Source: Gammaproteobacteria bacterium UBA2955 (GTDB lineage Bacteria; Pseudomonadota; Gammaproteobacteria; Pseudomonadales; Azotimanducaceae). Taken from it: a stretch of 11,971 bases of DNA. This document shows, piece by piece, positions 1-8,312 of this stretch (its first letter is position 1; every line of letters begins with the position of its first letter). The position numbers and the translations under genes are program-made. The notes under the pieces were generated by a model that did not search any database, was not told where the DNA came from, and saw nothing but the letters and a program-made list of their open reading frames with translations. The DNA is taken from NCBI GenBank assembly GCA_002348825.1, contig DEBN01000104.1, positions 1 to 11,971 on the forward strand, given 5' to 3'.

Positions 1-20
1 AGCGGGGGTGAGAGCGCAAA

Positions 21-107
21 TGGTACCCGGGGTCGGACTCGAACCGACACAGTGTTTCCACCGGGGGATTTTGAATCCCCTGCGTCTACCAATTTCGCCA
101 CCCGGGC
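21..107 (-). tRNA. tRNA-Leu (anticodon CAA)
   Basis: Read on the minus strand this folds as a class II tRNA of 87 nt with the CCA end encoded (21-23). The acceptor stem is GCCCGGG paired with CCCGGGU. The D-arm has GGTAGACGC. The anticodon stem is GGGGA/UCCCC around loop UUCAAAA, giving anticodon CAA (complement of 71-73). The long variable arm is CGGUG-GAAA-CACUG, and the T-arm is GUCGG/CCGAC around UUCGAGU. The long variable arm and D-loop identify leucine; CAA decodes UUG. One oddity is that the first acceptor pair is G1-U72 (107 with 25) instead of G-C. The neighbouring queA is divergent, and a tRNA-Leu beside queA is also found in Pseudomonas. No terminator can be judged because only 20 bases follow the gene. 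Confidence 0.97.
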
Positions 108-132
108 AGGGCTTGCTGTCGTGAAGGCGAGC

Positions 133-161
133 ATTCTGCCCAAGGCGTTCAGCAGTTACAA
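133..161 (-). promoter_or_regulatory. Putative sigma70 promoter of tRNA-Leu
   Basis: On the minus strand a -35-like TTGTAA (complement of 156-161) is separated by exactly 17 bp from a -10-like CAGAAT (complement of 133-138). It is followed by a GC-rich discriminator, GCTCGCC, as is usual at growth-rate-controlled tRNA promoters. Transcription would start near position 126, leaving a leader of about 19 nt before the mature tRNA 5' end at 107. Matches to consensus are 4 of 6 in each box, so this is a prediction. Confidence 0.5.
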
Positions 162-162
162 T
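134..162 (+). promoter_or_regulatory. Possible queA operon promoter overlapping the tRNA promoter
   Basis: TACAAT at 157-162 matches the -10 consensus at 5 of 6 positions and lies 32 bp before the queA ATG. The sequence 17 bp further upstream (TTCTGC, 134-139) is a poor -35. The -10 box covers the same bases as the -35 box of the divergent tRNA-Leu promoter, so RNA polymerase could not occupy both at once. Confidence 0.3.
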
Positions 163-194
163 AGCCCTACTCTTGCCGTTGGTCAGTAAAGCCA

Positions 195-1244
195 ATGTTA
201 TTGTCAGAATTTGATTACCAATTGCCCGAGCGGTTAATCGCTCAGCAGCCATCGCCCAGCCGCGACGAATCGCGTTTGCTCCATGTCGGTTCAGACGGCT
301 TAGAGCATTTGATGTTTTCACAGTTGCAGCGCTTGCTTCGACCCGGTGATTTGCTGGTGCTGAATAACACCAAGGTCGTGAAGGCGCGGCTGCGCGGCGC
401 CAAAGAAACCGGTGGCGCAGCCGAGGTGCTGTTAGAGCGGGTGCTCGAAGACGCGGGCGACGCAAGCAACAGAGCCCTATGTCAGGTTCGAGTCAGCAAG
501 CCTCTACAGGTTGGACGACGACTTCTGTTTGGTGATCAATCGGTGTTGTGTTTGGGGCGCGAGGGCGAATTTTACCTATTGCAATTTCCGCGGCCGGTGT
601 TTGAGTTTCTAGATGCCTATGGCGAAGTACCTTTGCCACCGTATATCGAGCGGGGGGCGAATGCGTTTGACGGTGGCCACGACGAGCAGCGTTATCAGAC
701 GATTTTTGCGACAATTCCCGGCGCGGTCGCGGCGCCTACTGCGGGTTTGCACTTTAGTCAGGCGTTGTTGGCAGACCTGCAGTCTGCTGGGATAAGGACT
801 TGCCAGCTCACTCTGCATGTTGGTGCCGGGACCTTTCAGCCGGTGCGGGTGGAAGATCTGTCACAACACCAAATGCATCTGGAGCATTATCATGTGCCCG
901 AGAGTGTCGTGGCTGACATCCTGCGCACCCAAGCCAGTGGCGGTCGTGTGGTCGCTGTAGGCACGACGGTTGTGCGAGCGCTTGAAAGTGCTGCGTTGGC
1001 CTCAGGGCGGGTACAAGCTGGTTGGGCGGCTTCGCGACTGTTTATTACGCCTGGCTTTAAATTTAACGTGGTGCAGGCATTAATCACCAATTTCCATCTG
1101 CCGCGTTCAACCTTGTTGATGTTAGTGAGCGCTTTTGCCGGCATTGAGCGCATGCGCGAGGCGTACGCGGCTGCCATTGAGAAAGAGTATCGATTTTTCA
1201 GTTTCGGTGACGCGATGTTGTTGCATCGTGACAGTGAGCAATAA
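195..1244 (+). CDS. queA: S-adenosylmethionine:tRNA ribosyltransferase-isomerase QueA
   Basis: QueA transfers and isomerises the ribosyl group of S-adenosylmethionine onto preQ1 already placed at position 34 of GUN-anticodon tRNAs, giving epoxyqueuosine; it is cytoplasmic. The 349-residue product is close to the E. coli length (356). Family motifs are present in order: N-terminal SEFDYQLPERLIAQ (4-17), LVLNNTKVVKARL (54-66), the hallmark GAVAAPTAGLHF (176-187), LHVGAGTFQPV (207-217), GTTVVRALE (256-264), ITNFHLPRSTLLMLV (297-311) and EYRFFSFGDAML (331-342). The ATG at 195 aligns with the E. coli N terminus, although no clear Shine-Dalgarno precedes it. tgt, the previous enzyme of the pathway, follows after 33 bp, so they are probably co-transcribed. 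No broken or missing motif was seen. Confidence 0.97.
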   Translation: MLLSEFDYQLPERLIAQQPSPSRDESRLLHVGSDGLEHLMFSQLQRLLRPGDLLVLNNTKVVKARLRGAKETGGAAEVLLERVLEDAGDASNRALCQVRVSKPLQVGRRLLFGDQSVLCLGREGEFYLLQFPRPVFEFLDAYGEVPLPPYIERGANAFDGGHDEQRYQTIFATIPGAVAAPTAGLHFSQALLADLQSAGIRTCQLTLHVGAGTFQPVRVEDLSQHQMHLEHYHVPESVVADILRTQASGGRVVAVGTTVVRALESAALASGRVQAGWAASRLFITPGFKFNVVQALITNFHLPRSTLLMLVSAFAGIERMREAYAAAIEKEYRFFSFGDAMLLHRDSEQ

Positions 1245-2730
<1,486 letters not shown>

Positions 2731-2803
2731 ATACTTGCTGGCTTCTGGTGACAATTAATGTCGGGGCAATTGGGTTGTTACAGTGATAATCGGCGAAAAA
2801 TAA

Positions 2804-4735
2804 ATGGCTGAATTTCCTCCCGATGGTCCCCCTTTATTAGGTGTGCCGCGTCGCAACAATGCTCCGCTTAATTCCTTTGCGGGGTGGCAGTACCTGCTGA
2901 TTTTTAGCGTGGTAGTGGTCGGCATGATCTACGCCGCACCCAACGTATTCCAGCCCGATCCTGCGATACAGATTCGTGCCCTTGACCAGCGCGCTGAACA
3001 GGGTGGCCCTAGCGACGCCGCCACTAATGCGCTGTTAGCGCGCATGCAAACGGTATTTAGTGAGGCCGGCGTCACACTCAAGGGTGCAGACGTTGAGGAC
3101 GACTCGCTGATGCTGCGTGTGGAATCGGATGAGGCACAGCTCCGCGCTCAACGATTGGCGAATGAAGCGCTCAACGCCAATGGCTTGAACTATGTTGTCG
3201 CTCTGGCGAGCGCCAGCACCACGCCGCAATGGCTGCAGAACCTCGGAGGCGAGCCCATGAGCCTAGGGTTGGACCTTTTTGGCGGCTCGCACTTTTTGCT
3301 TCAGGTCAATATGGATGAATATCTGGAACGGGTGGTAACCAATACCGCGGAAAGTATGCGTGACACTTTGATTGATGCACGTATTCGATTCACCCCTGGC
3401 CGTGACTGGGTGACCGGCAACACGATTGCCATTGCTTTCCGAGATGCGGCGAGTCGTGATGATGCCCGCGCCGCCTTGACCGACTTTCAAGACTTTGAAT
3501 TGAGCGCGCGAGATGTGGACGATTCACCGGGCCTGCGCTTTACCCTGACTCAGGAAAAAATTCGCGCCTTAGAGGATCGCGCGATTAGCCAAAATCTAAC
3601 CAGCTTAAGAAACCGCGTGAACGAGTTAGGCGTGTCCGAACCGCAGGTGCAGCGGCTCGGTCGTGAGCGCATCGTCGTTGATTTGCCGGGTATTCAGGAC
3701 AGTGCGCGGGCGAAAGAGATTCTTAATAAATTTGCTAATTTGGAGTTTCGCTTAGAGGCGTTGCCCAATGCTCGTCGTTCGCAGATCGAAACCTATCCGT
3801 ACAACGGTCGCGATCAAGAGATTATGCGTCGCAACATTGTGACGGGTAATAACGTGCAGGACGCCAAGCAGTCTTATGACCCCGAAACCGGCCAGCCTCA
3901 AGTCAATATTGAGCTGGATAATGACGGCGGACGCAGAATGAACGGGGTTACCAAAGATAATGTTGGTCGCGCCATGGCGATTTTGTTTATTGAACAAAGA
4001 CCCGGGGTACGCAAGACCGAAGTGGACGGTGAAGTCGTAGAGACCTTCTATACCGAAGAAGATCGACGGCTGATCAGCGTAGCTACGATTCAGTCTGCCC
4101 TAGGGTTTAGCTTCCGGATAACCGGTTTGGGGCTGCGTGAAGCCCAAGATCTGGCGTTGCTGTTGCGGGCAGGAGCTTTAGCTGCGCCGATGTATATTGT
4201 TGAAGAACGCACCGTCGGGGCTCAGCTCGGCGACGAGAATATTCAGCGCGGATGGCAGTCTGTGGGTATTGGCTTTGTGCTAGTACTGATCTTTATGGTG
4301 TTTTATTACCGGTTTTTCGGTTTGGCGGCGAATATCGCGCTGACCACAAATTTAGTCCTGCTTGTGGCGATTATGTCGGTATTGGGCGCTACCCTGACTC
4401 TCCCCGGCATTGCCGGTATTGTGCTTACGGTAGGCATGGCGGTAGACGCAAATGTGCTGATTTTTTCTAGGATAAGAGAAGAGTTGGAAAACCATCCGCC
4501 TCAGCGTGCCATTCAGGCCGGTTTTGATCGGGCGCTCCTGACCATTACCGACGCCAATGTCACCACATTCTTCGTCGCAATCATTTTGTTGTCGATCGGC
4601 AGTGGGCCTGTGCGAGGTTTTGCAGTGACGCTCGCGGTGGGAATTGTGACGTCGATGTTTACCGCCATTCTGGTGACTCGAGCACTGGTTAATTTGATGT
4701 TTGGTGGTCGTAAGCTGGAGTCGCTAAAGATATGA
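2804..4735 (+). CDS. secD: Protein translocase subunit SecD
   Basis: SecD pairs with SecF as a proton-driven RND-type membrane protein that pulls exported proteins across the inner membrane. The 643-residue product (E. coli 615) has a first membrane helix at about 29-47 and a large periplasmic P1 domain, including SLRNRVNELGVSEP (267-280) and VVDLPGIQDSARAKEIL (291-307). A second periplasmic part follows, then five C-terminal helices (about 485-630) with LTVGMAVDANVLIFSRIREEL (split here as 541-550 and 551-561; conserved Asp548). Homologues start just before the first helix. Here about 24 extra residues rich in Pro and Asn come first, and no strong Shine-Dalgarno decides the start. The usual G-L-D-L-R-G-G motif reads GLDLFGG (155-161). 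The stop overlaps the secF start (ATGA), so translation is coupled. Confidence 0.97.
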   Translation: MAEFPPDGPPLLGVPRRNNAPLNSFAGWQYLLIFSVVVVGMIYAAPNVFQPDPAIQIRALDQRAEQGGPSDAATNALLARMQTVFSEAGVTLKGADVEDDSLMLRVESDEAQLRAQRLANEALNANGLNYVVALASASTTPQWLQNLGGEPMSLGLDLFGGSHFLLQVNMDEYLERVVTNTAESMRDTLIDARIRFTPGRDWVTGNTIAIAFRDAASRDDARAALTDFQDFELSARDVDDSPGLRFTLTQEKIRALEDRAISQNLTSLRNRVNELGVSEPQVQRLGRERIVVDLPGIQDSARAKEILNKFANLEFRLEALPNARRSQIETYPYNGRDQEIMRRNIVTGNNVQDAKQSYDPETGQPQVNIELDNDGGRRMNGVTKDNVGRAMAILFIEQRPGVRKTEVDGEVVETFYTEEDRRLISVATIQSALGFSFRITGLGLREAQDLALLLRAGALAAPMYIVEERTVGAQLGDENIQRGWQSVGIGFVLVLIFMVFYYRFFGLAANIALTTNLVLLVAIMSVLGATLTLPGIAGIVLTVGMAVDANVLIFSRIREELENHPPQRAIQAGFDRALLTITDANVTTFFVAIILLSIGSGPVRGFAVTLAVGIVTSMFTAILVTRALVNLMFGGRKLESLKI

Positions 4736-5661
4736 GAACGCTGCAAATCGACTTCATGGCCAAACGCAAGGTCGCGTTGGTGTTGTCCGTTAGCTTCCTG
4801 GTCATTGCAGTACTGTCGTTGGGCACCCGAGGCTTGAACATGGGCTTAGACTTTACCGGCGGCTCGCTATTAGAAGTCGGTTTTAGCCAAGAGGTCGACC
4901 CAGAAGAGGTGCGCGGCTTTCTAGAAGGTGCCGGTTTCAATAACGGTACTGTGCAGTATTTTGGGACAAATCGTGACCTGCTGATCAGGATGCCGCCGCA
5001 GCGAGAAGTGAATCAATCCGGTATGGGGGATGAAATCTTTGCCGCTTTGCAGAGCCAGTACGCTGATGTTGGACTGCGGCAGTCTAATTATGTGGGTCCG
5101 GCGGTCGGGGATGAACTGGCGGAAGACGGTGGGCTCGCGCTGCTGACCGCGTTGATCGTGGTGATGATTTACATTCTTTTTCGTTTTACCAAGCAATTCT
5201 CAGTGGGTGCGGTGGTTGCGTTAACCCATGATGTGCTGATTGTGCTGGGGCTGTTTTCAATTTTTCAATGGACCTTCGATTTGACAGTGTTGGCGGCACT
5301 GCTGGCTGTCATTGGTTATTCGCTAAATGACACTATCGTGGTGAGCGACCGAATTCGCGAGAACTTTCGTAAACTGCGTAAAACGTCACCTGTAGACACG
5401 ATCAATTTATCGCTGAATCAGACCTTAGGCCGTACATTGGTGACGTCATTAACCACGTTGTTTGTGTTGCTTGCGTTGTTATTCGCCGGGGGCGAAGTTA
5501 TCCGCGGATTCTCCATGGCATTGTCGATTGGTGTATTGGTGGGTACGTATTCATCCATCTATGTTGCAGCCACCACACTGCTGGCTATGAAAATCAGTCG
5601 CGAAGACCTTCTGGTGCCCGAGCGAGACGGTGAAGAGAACGCCGACGGCAGTTATCCCTAG
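4732..5661 (+). CDS. secF: Protein translocase subunit SecF
   Basis: SecF completes the SecDF complex. It has 309 residues (E. coli 323) and the expected architecture: first helix about 13-31, GLDFTGGSLLEV (38-49), a periplasmic domain, and NYVGPAVGDELA (119-130). Five helices follow from about 134 to 287, with ALTHDVLIVLG (163-173), IGYSLNDTIVVSDRIRENFRK (starting at 194; polar residues Asn199, Asp200 and Asp206 in the conserved helix pair), and SSIYVA (274-279). The start ATG overlaps the secD stop by four bases. Compared with E. coli the cytoplasmic N terminus is shorter by about ten residues and the C-terminal tail is acidic. It is the last gene of the plus-strand run. suhB converges on it with an 18-bp gap in which no convincing terminator was found. 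Confidence 0.97.
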   Translation: MRTLQIDFMAKRKVALVLSVSFLVIAVLSLGTRGLNMGLDFTGGSLLEVGFSQEVDPEEVRGFLEGAGFNNGTVQYFGTNRDLLIRMPPQREVNQSGMGDEIFAALQSQYADVGLRQSNYVGPAVGDELAEDGGLALLTALIVVMIYILFRFTKQFSVGAVVALTHDVLIVLGLFSIFQWTFDLTVLAALLAVIGYSLNDTIVVSDRIRENFRKLRKTSPVDTINLSLNQTLGRTLVTSLTTLFVLLALLFAGGEVIRGFSMALSIGVLVGTYSSIYVAATTLLAMKISREDLLVPERDGEENADGSYP

Positions 5662-5679
5662 CAGTTAAGTGATCAGCGG

Positions 5680-6459
5680 TTAGCTGTTCAATGCCTGCAC
5701 CATAGTACGCCAGCATTTAGGGTTAGCCGCGATGATATCTCCGGTGGTGGAAAATGTTTCTCCACCCTGAATATCACTGACAAAACCGCCGGCCTCGCGG
5801 ACCAGCACGATACCAGCGGCAATGTCCCAGTGCTTTAAACCCATCTCCCAAAAACCGTCCGTGCGGCCGGCTGCAACGTATGCTAAGTCAAGCGCCGCGC
5901 TGCCAGCGCGACGGATACCGCGACAGTTGCCGGTAAGGGTTTTTAAACCAACCATGTATTCGTCTAATCGATTGTCAACACAACCGGGAGGCAGTCCTGT
6001 AGCCAGTACGCAGTCCTCTAGTTTGTTGCGCGTACTGACACGAATGCGCTTGCCATTAAGTTGCGCACCTGAGCCGCGGCTGGCGATAAACTCTTCGCCG
6101 CGCAGTGGGTCGTATATGATGCCGTGTTCGTGATGTCGGCCCTTCATTATGCCGATGGAAATCGCGAAATGAGGGATGCCTTGAAGGAAATTCAGAGTGC
6201 CATCTAGTGGATCGATTATCCATGTGTACTCGCTGGTGCCAGACTGAGCGCCATATTCTTCGCCGATGATCCCGTGATCAGGAAAGGTTTCTCGAATCTG
6301 ATCGACAATAATTGCTTCTGCCGTTTTATCGATGTTGGAGACAAAATCATTGGGCGCTTTGGTTTCGATGTCGAACTCGTCGGGTCGATCCATAGCGCGT
6401 AGCATGAAGTCGCCGGCTTTGCGCGCAGCGCGAAGGGCAATGTTTGCCATAGGTTGCAT
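5680..6459 (-). CDS. suhB: Inositol-1-monophosphatase family protein SuhB
   Basis: SuhB belongs to the Mg2+-dependent, lithium-sensitive inositol monophosphatase family. In E. coli it also acts with Nus factors in rRNA antitermination and ribosome assembly. The 259-residue product (E. coli 267) begins MQPMANIALRAARKAG, in register with the E. coli start. The metal and catalytic motifs are intact: NDFVSNIDKTAE (37-48), IIGEEYG (64-70, Glu67), WIIDPLDGTLNF (80-91, Asp83 and Asp86), RRAGSAALDLAYVAAGR (starting at 183), and WDIAAG (211-216, Asp212). The usual Thr-Thr of DPLDGTTNF is Thr-Leu here, within family variation. The gene is convergent with secF and divergent from trmJ; suhB next to trmJ is the usual gammaproteobacterial arrangement. 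Whether it hydrolyses inositol phosphate in this organism cannot be judged. Confidence 0.95.
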   Translation of the reverse strand: MQPMANIALRAARKAGDFMLRAMDRPDEFDIETKAPNDFVSNIDKTAEAIIVDQIRETFPDHGIIGEEYGAQSGTSEYTWIIDPLDGTLNFLQGIPHFAISIGIMKGRHHEHGIIYDPLRGEEFIASRGSGAQLNGKRIRVSTRNKLEDCVLATGLPPGCVDNRLDEYMVGLKTLTGNCRGIRRAGSAALDLAYVAAGRTDGFWEMGLKHWDIAAGIVLVREAGGFVSDIQGGETFSTTGDIIAANPKCWRTMVQALNS

Positions 6460-6484
6460 AGGGTGTTCCGGCTCAGGATTTAAG

Positions 6485-6511
6485 GCGCGCTAATGCTAAT
6501 GCCAAGCGCGC
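6485..6511 (+). repeat. GC-rich inverted repeat with tandem TAATGC in the loop
   Basis: GCGCGCT (6485-6491) and AGCGCGC (6505-6511) form a perfect 7-bp stem. The 13-nt loop holds most of a tandem TAATGCTAATGC (6491-6502). It lies in the 203-bp divergent region between suhB and trmJ (6460-6662). On the minus strand a -35-like TTGACG (complement of 6511-6516) abuts it, but no good -10 is present at the right distance. It could be an operator or a leader hairpin; nothing shows which. Confidence 0.4.
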
Positions 6512-6684
6512 GTCAAACCAAACGTATTCTGGAACAGTCTTTGCGGTCAGTTAAAATTTGGATTTTTTTGTTAGGACTTCGGCATCCGGGCAACATAGGT
6601 GGTATTGCGGGCGCGGTGAATACGTCGAACGCGCGCTTAATCGAAGAGAACAGGTGGATTTTATGTTGGATCGAATTCGCATAG
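6493..6684 (+). pseudogene. Degenerate copy of the trmJ 5' end (63-codon reading frame)
   Basis: This frame starts at an ATG with AAGG (6482-6485) seven bases upstream and ends 22 bp inside trmJ. Residues 21-45 (KIWIFLLGLRHPGNIG and onward) align without gaps to TrmJ residues 4-28 (RIRIVLVEPRHPGNIG and onward). They share exactly the SPOUT-family R-H-P-G-N-I-G loop, an A-G-A-V / A-R-A-M match, and 17 identical bases (6583-6599). After about residue 45 and before residue 20 there is no resemblance to TrmJ. The frame cannot encode a working methyltransferase: it lacks the knotted C-terminal SAM-binding part. The likeliest reading is a decayed partial duplication. A translated leader peptide coupled to trmJ is an alternative, since the frame is open, has a ribosome site and overlaps the trmJ start. 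Confidence 0.45.
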
Positions 6685-6718
6685 TTTTGGTCGAGCCCCG
6701 TCATCCGGGCAACATAGG
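6583..6718 (+). repeat. 17-bp direct repeat pair at the trmJ start
   Basis: CATCCGGGCAACATAGG occurs at 6583-6599 and again at 6702-6718, 119 bp apart. The flanks also match in a codon-wise alignment over about 25 codons (roughly two bases in three by hand count). The repeats lie in different reading frames relative to one another because 119 is not a multiple of three. Confidence 0.9.
6652..6657 (+). promoter_or_regulatory. Ribosome binding site of trmJ
   Basis: AGGTGG lies 5 nt before ATG 6663. It sets the trmJ start at 6663 and rejects an in-frame ATG at 6558, which would add 35 residues unlike any TrmJ N terminus. Confidence 0.65.
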
Positions 6719-7442
6719 CAGTGCCGCGCGCGCGATGAAAACAATGGGCATTGAGCAACTCGTGCTGGTGAACCCTGCGCGGTTTCCAGACCCTCAGGCT
6801 GATTGGCGGGCGGCGGGTGCGATAGATGTACTGGACCGAGCACTGGTGGCGGACAGCGTTGCAGCGGCTGTGGCGGACTGTCACTTTCTGGTGGGCACTA
6901 GCACTCGGTCGCGGCACATACCGTGGCCTGTGGTGCTCGCCAAGGATATCGCTTCGTGTCTTGCGGAGCAGCCGGATACGTCATCGATGGCCATTTTGTT
7001 CGGACGCGAGGATAGTGGCTTAACAAACGACGAATTACAGCTCTGCCACTGTCATCTGCAGATTCCGTCGTCACCGGTATACGGTTCGTTGAATCTGGCC
7101 ATGGCCGTACAGGTCGTATGTTATGAGTTGTTTCAATATGGCGAGGCGAATGCGCCAGAGCTGCAGGCCGATACGGGCGAGGCTCTCGATGTTAAGAGCG
7201 CGACTGAGGTTGCGCGACGGATCTGGGATCGGCCACCGGCGACCCAGCAGCAGTTCGAAGCTATGGTTGATCATCTACAGCGAACGTTGGAGAAGAGTGG
7301 CTTTATCGACCCCGAAACGCCTGGGCATACGCTCACGCGATTGCGCCGTTTGCTGGCTCGACATCAACTTGATGAAACCGAGGTGCAGATACTTCGAGGG
7401 GTACTCAAACACTTAAATTTACGGCTCGATGGGGATGCCTAG
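6663..7442 (+). CDS. trmJ: tRNA (cytidine/uridine-32 2'-O)-methyltransferase TrmJ
   Basis: TrmJ methylates the 2'-OH of nucleotide 32 in several tRNAs using S-adenosylmethionine. The 259-residue product (E. coli 246) is a SPOUT-class enzyme. It begins MLDRIRIVLVEPRHPGNIGS and continues AARAMKTMG (21-29), VGTSTRSR (77-84) and PWPV (87-90). The knotted SAM-binding part has ILFGREDSGLTNDEL (111-125) and GSLNLAMAVQVVCYEL (141-156). The C-terminal extension typical of TrmJ (FEAMVDHLQRTLEKSGFI, then LRRLLARHQ and VQILRGVL) is also present. The start at 6663 has a good ribosome binding site and aligns with the E. coli start. In relatives trmJ is followed by cysE and iscR; here a ParA-like gene follows after 82 bp. 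A degenerate copy of the first 25 or so codons lies immediately upstream. Confidence 0.96.
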   Translation: MLDRIRIVLVEPRHPGNIGSAARAMKTMGIEQLVLVNPARFPDPQADWRAAGAIDVLDRALVADSVAAAVADCHFLVGTSTRSRHIPWPVVLAKDIASCLAEQPDTSSMAILFGREDSGLTNDELQLCHCHLQIPSSPVYGSLNLAMAVQVVCYELFQYGEANAPELQADTGEALDVKSATEVARRIWDRPPATQQQFEAMVDHLQRTLEKSGFIDPETPGHTLTRLRRLLARHQLDETEVQILRGVLKHLNLRLDGDA

Positions 7443-7524
7443 TTAGAATACGGAACAAGTCTTTAGCTTCAGGTCAAATGTTTTCCCCCTTGTTTGCGTG
7501 TCAATTTTAGGTAAACATCTGATT

Positions 7525-8220
7525 ATGCAGAAAATTGTAGTACTCAACTCGAAAGGCGGATCGGGAAAAACCACGCTGACGACGAACCTAGTGTCCTCGC
7601 TGGTGTGTAGCGGCACCAAACCCGCCCTGATCGATTTGGACCCTCAGGGCTCCAGCACTCGCTGGCTCGCGAATCGTCCGGCCAGTGTACCCGCGATAGC
7701 TGGGACCGAGGGGTACGCCCAATCTCTGCAGGTAACTAAGACTTGGTTATTGCGTACTCCGGAAGATTGCGACCTAGCAGTAATCGACACGCCGGCGTCT
7801 TTGTCACGCTCGGATCTGGTCAGCGCAACGCGAGGCGCGGATGCTATTTTAATCCCGGTTATGCCCTCAGACATTGACATTCATGCGGCAATGAAATGCA
7901 TCTCTGACTTACTGTTGGTGGCGAAAATCCGGCGGCCGGATCGAAAGATTGGCATAGTCGCGAATCGCGTGCGAACCAATACATTGGTCTATACAAAATT
8001 GCAGAAGTTTCTCGGGAGCTTAGATATTCCCTTGATCGCTACGCTGCGAGATTCGCAGAATTACACGAAAGCCTTTGAGTTCGGTTTGGGCATTCACGAA
8101 ATGCCCTACTCACAGGTAAAGAAAGATATTGAGGCTTGGGAAGACATCACTGCTTGGCTGCAAAAACTGCGGGAACACGCGCAACAGCACCCAGCTGCGA
8201 TTCACTTGCTGCGCAGCTAG
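7525..8220 (+). CDS. Orphan ParA/MinD-family ATPase
   Basis: The 231-residue protein is a deviant-Walker P-loop ATPase. Its Walker A is NSKGGSGKTTL (8-18) with signature Lys10 and P-loop Lys15. Switch I-like DLDPQGSSTRW (37-47) and Walker B-like DLAVIDTPAS (83-92) follow. This places it with single-domain ParA proteins that form ATP sandwich dimers and bind DNA or position cargo. There is no N-terminal DNA-binding domain, and no parB, cargo-protein gene or parS-like site in the window. ATG 7525 puts the Walker motif at the usual distance from the start; GTG 7498 would add nine residues, and neither has a strong ribosome site. The gene occupies the place of cysE and iscR in related genomes. 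Its target is unknown; chromosome, chemoreceptor, pilus or carboxysome positioning cannot be distinguished. Confidence 0.85.
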   Translation: MQKIVVLNSKGGSGKTTLTTNLVSSLVCSGTKPALIDLDPQGSSTRWLANRPASVPAIAGTEGYAQSLQVTKTWLLRTPEDCDLAVIDTPASLSRSDLVSATRGADAILIPVMPSDIDIHAAMKCISDLLLVAKIRRPDRKIGIVANRVRTNTLVYTKLQKFLGSLDIPLIATLRDSQNYTKAFEFGLGIHEMPYSQVKKDIEAWEDITAWLQKLREHAQQHPAAIHLLRS

Positions 8221-8280
8221 CCGCGCTCGAACCCATCTTTGTCTCAATCGCGGTGCCTATCGGTGCGCGCTGCAGATTTA

Positions 8281-8286
8281 TATACT
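8281..8286 (+). promoter_or_regulatory. Possible -10 element of the iscS-like gene
   Basis: TATACT (5 of 6 to consensus) lies 27 bp before the start codon in the 92-bp gap after the ParA-like gene. The bases 17 bp upstream (TATCGG) are a poor -35, so an activator or extended contacts would be needed. No IscR-type operator was recognised by eye. Confidence 0.25.
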
Positions 8287-8312
8287 ACTAGCGTTTTAAT
8301 CAGGCGCTCCAG

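Noticed and set aside
5662..5679. A bidirectional terminator between convergent secF and suhB.
   Set aside because: The 18-bp gap and flanks contain only short imperfect symmetry and no T-run.
6192..6227. The SuhB motif DPLDGTLNF differs from the common DPLDGTTNF, hinting at a changed enzyme.
   Set aside because: That position varies within the family and all metal ligands are present.
6558..6662. A 35-residue N-terminal extension of TrmJ from ATG 6558.
   Set aside because: The added residues do not resemble TrmJ, the ribosome binding site lies before 6663, and the similar RHPGNIG sequence in this stretch is in another frame.
8208..8280. A possible terminator after the ParA-like gene (GCTGCGCAGC palindrome at its 3' end).
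   Set aside because: The palindrome leaves no room for a loop with a good stem and no T-run follows.
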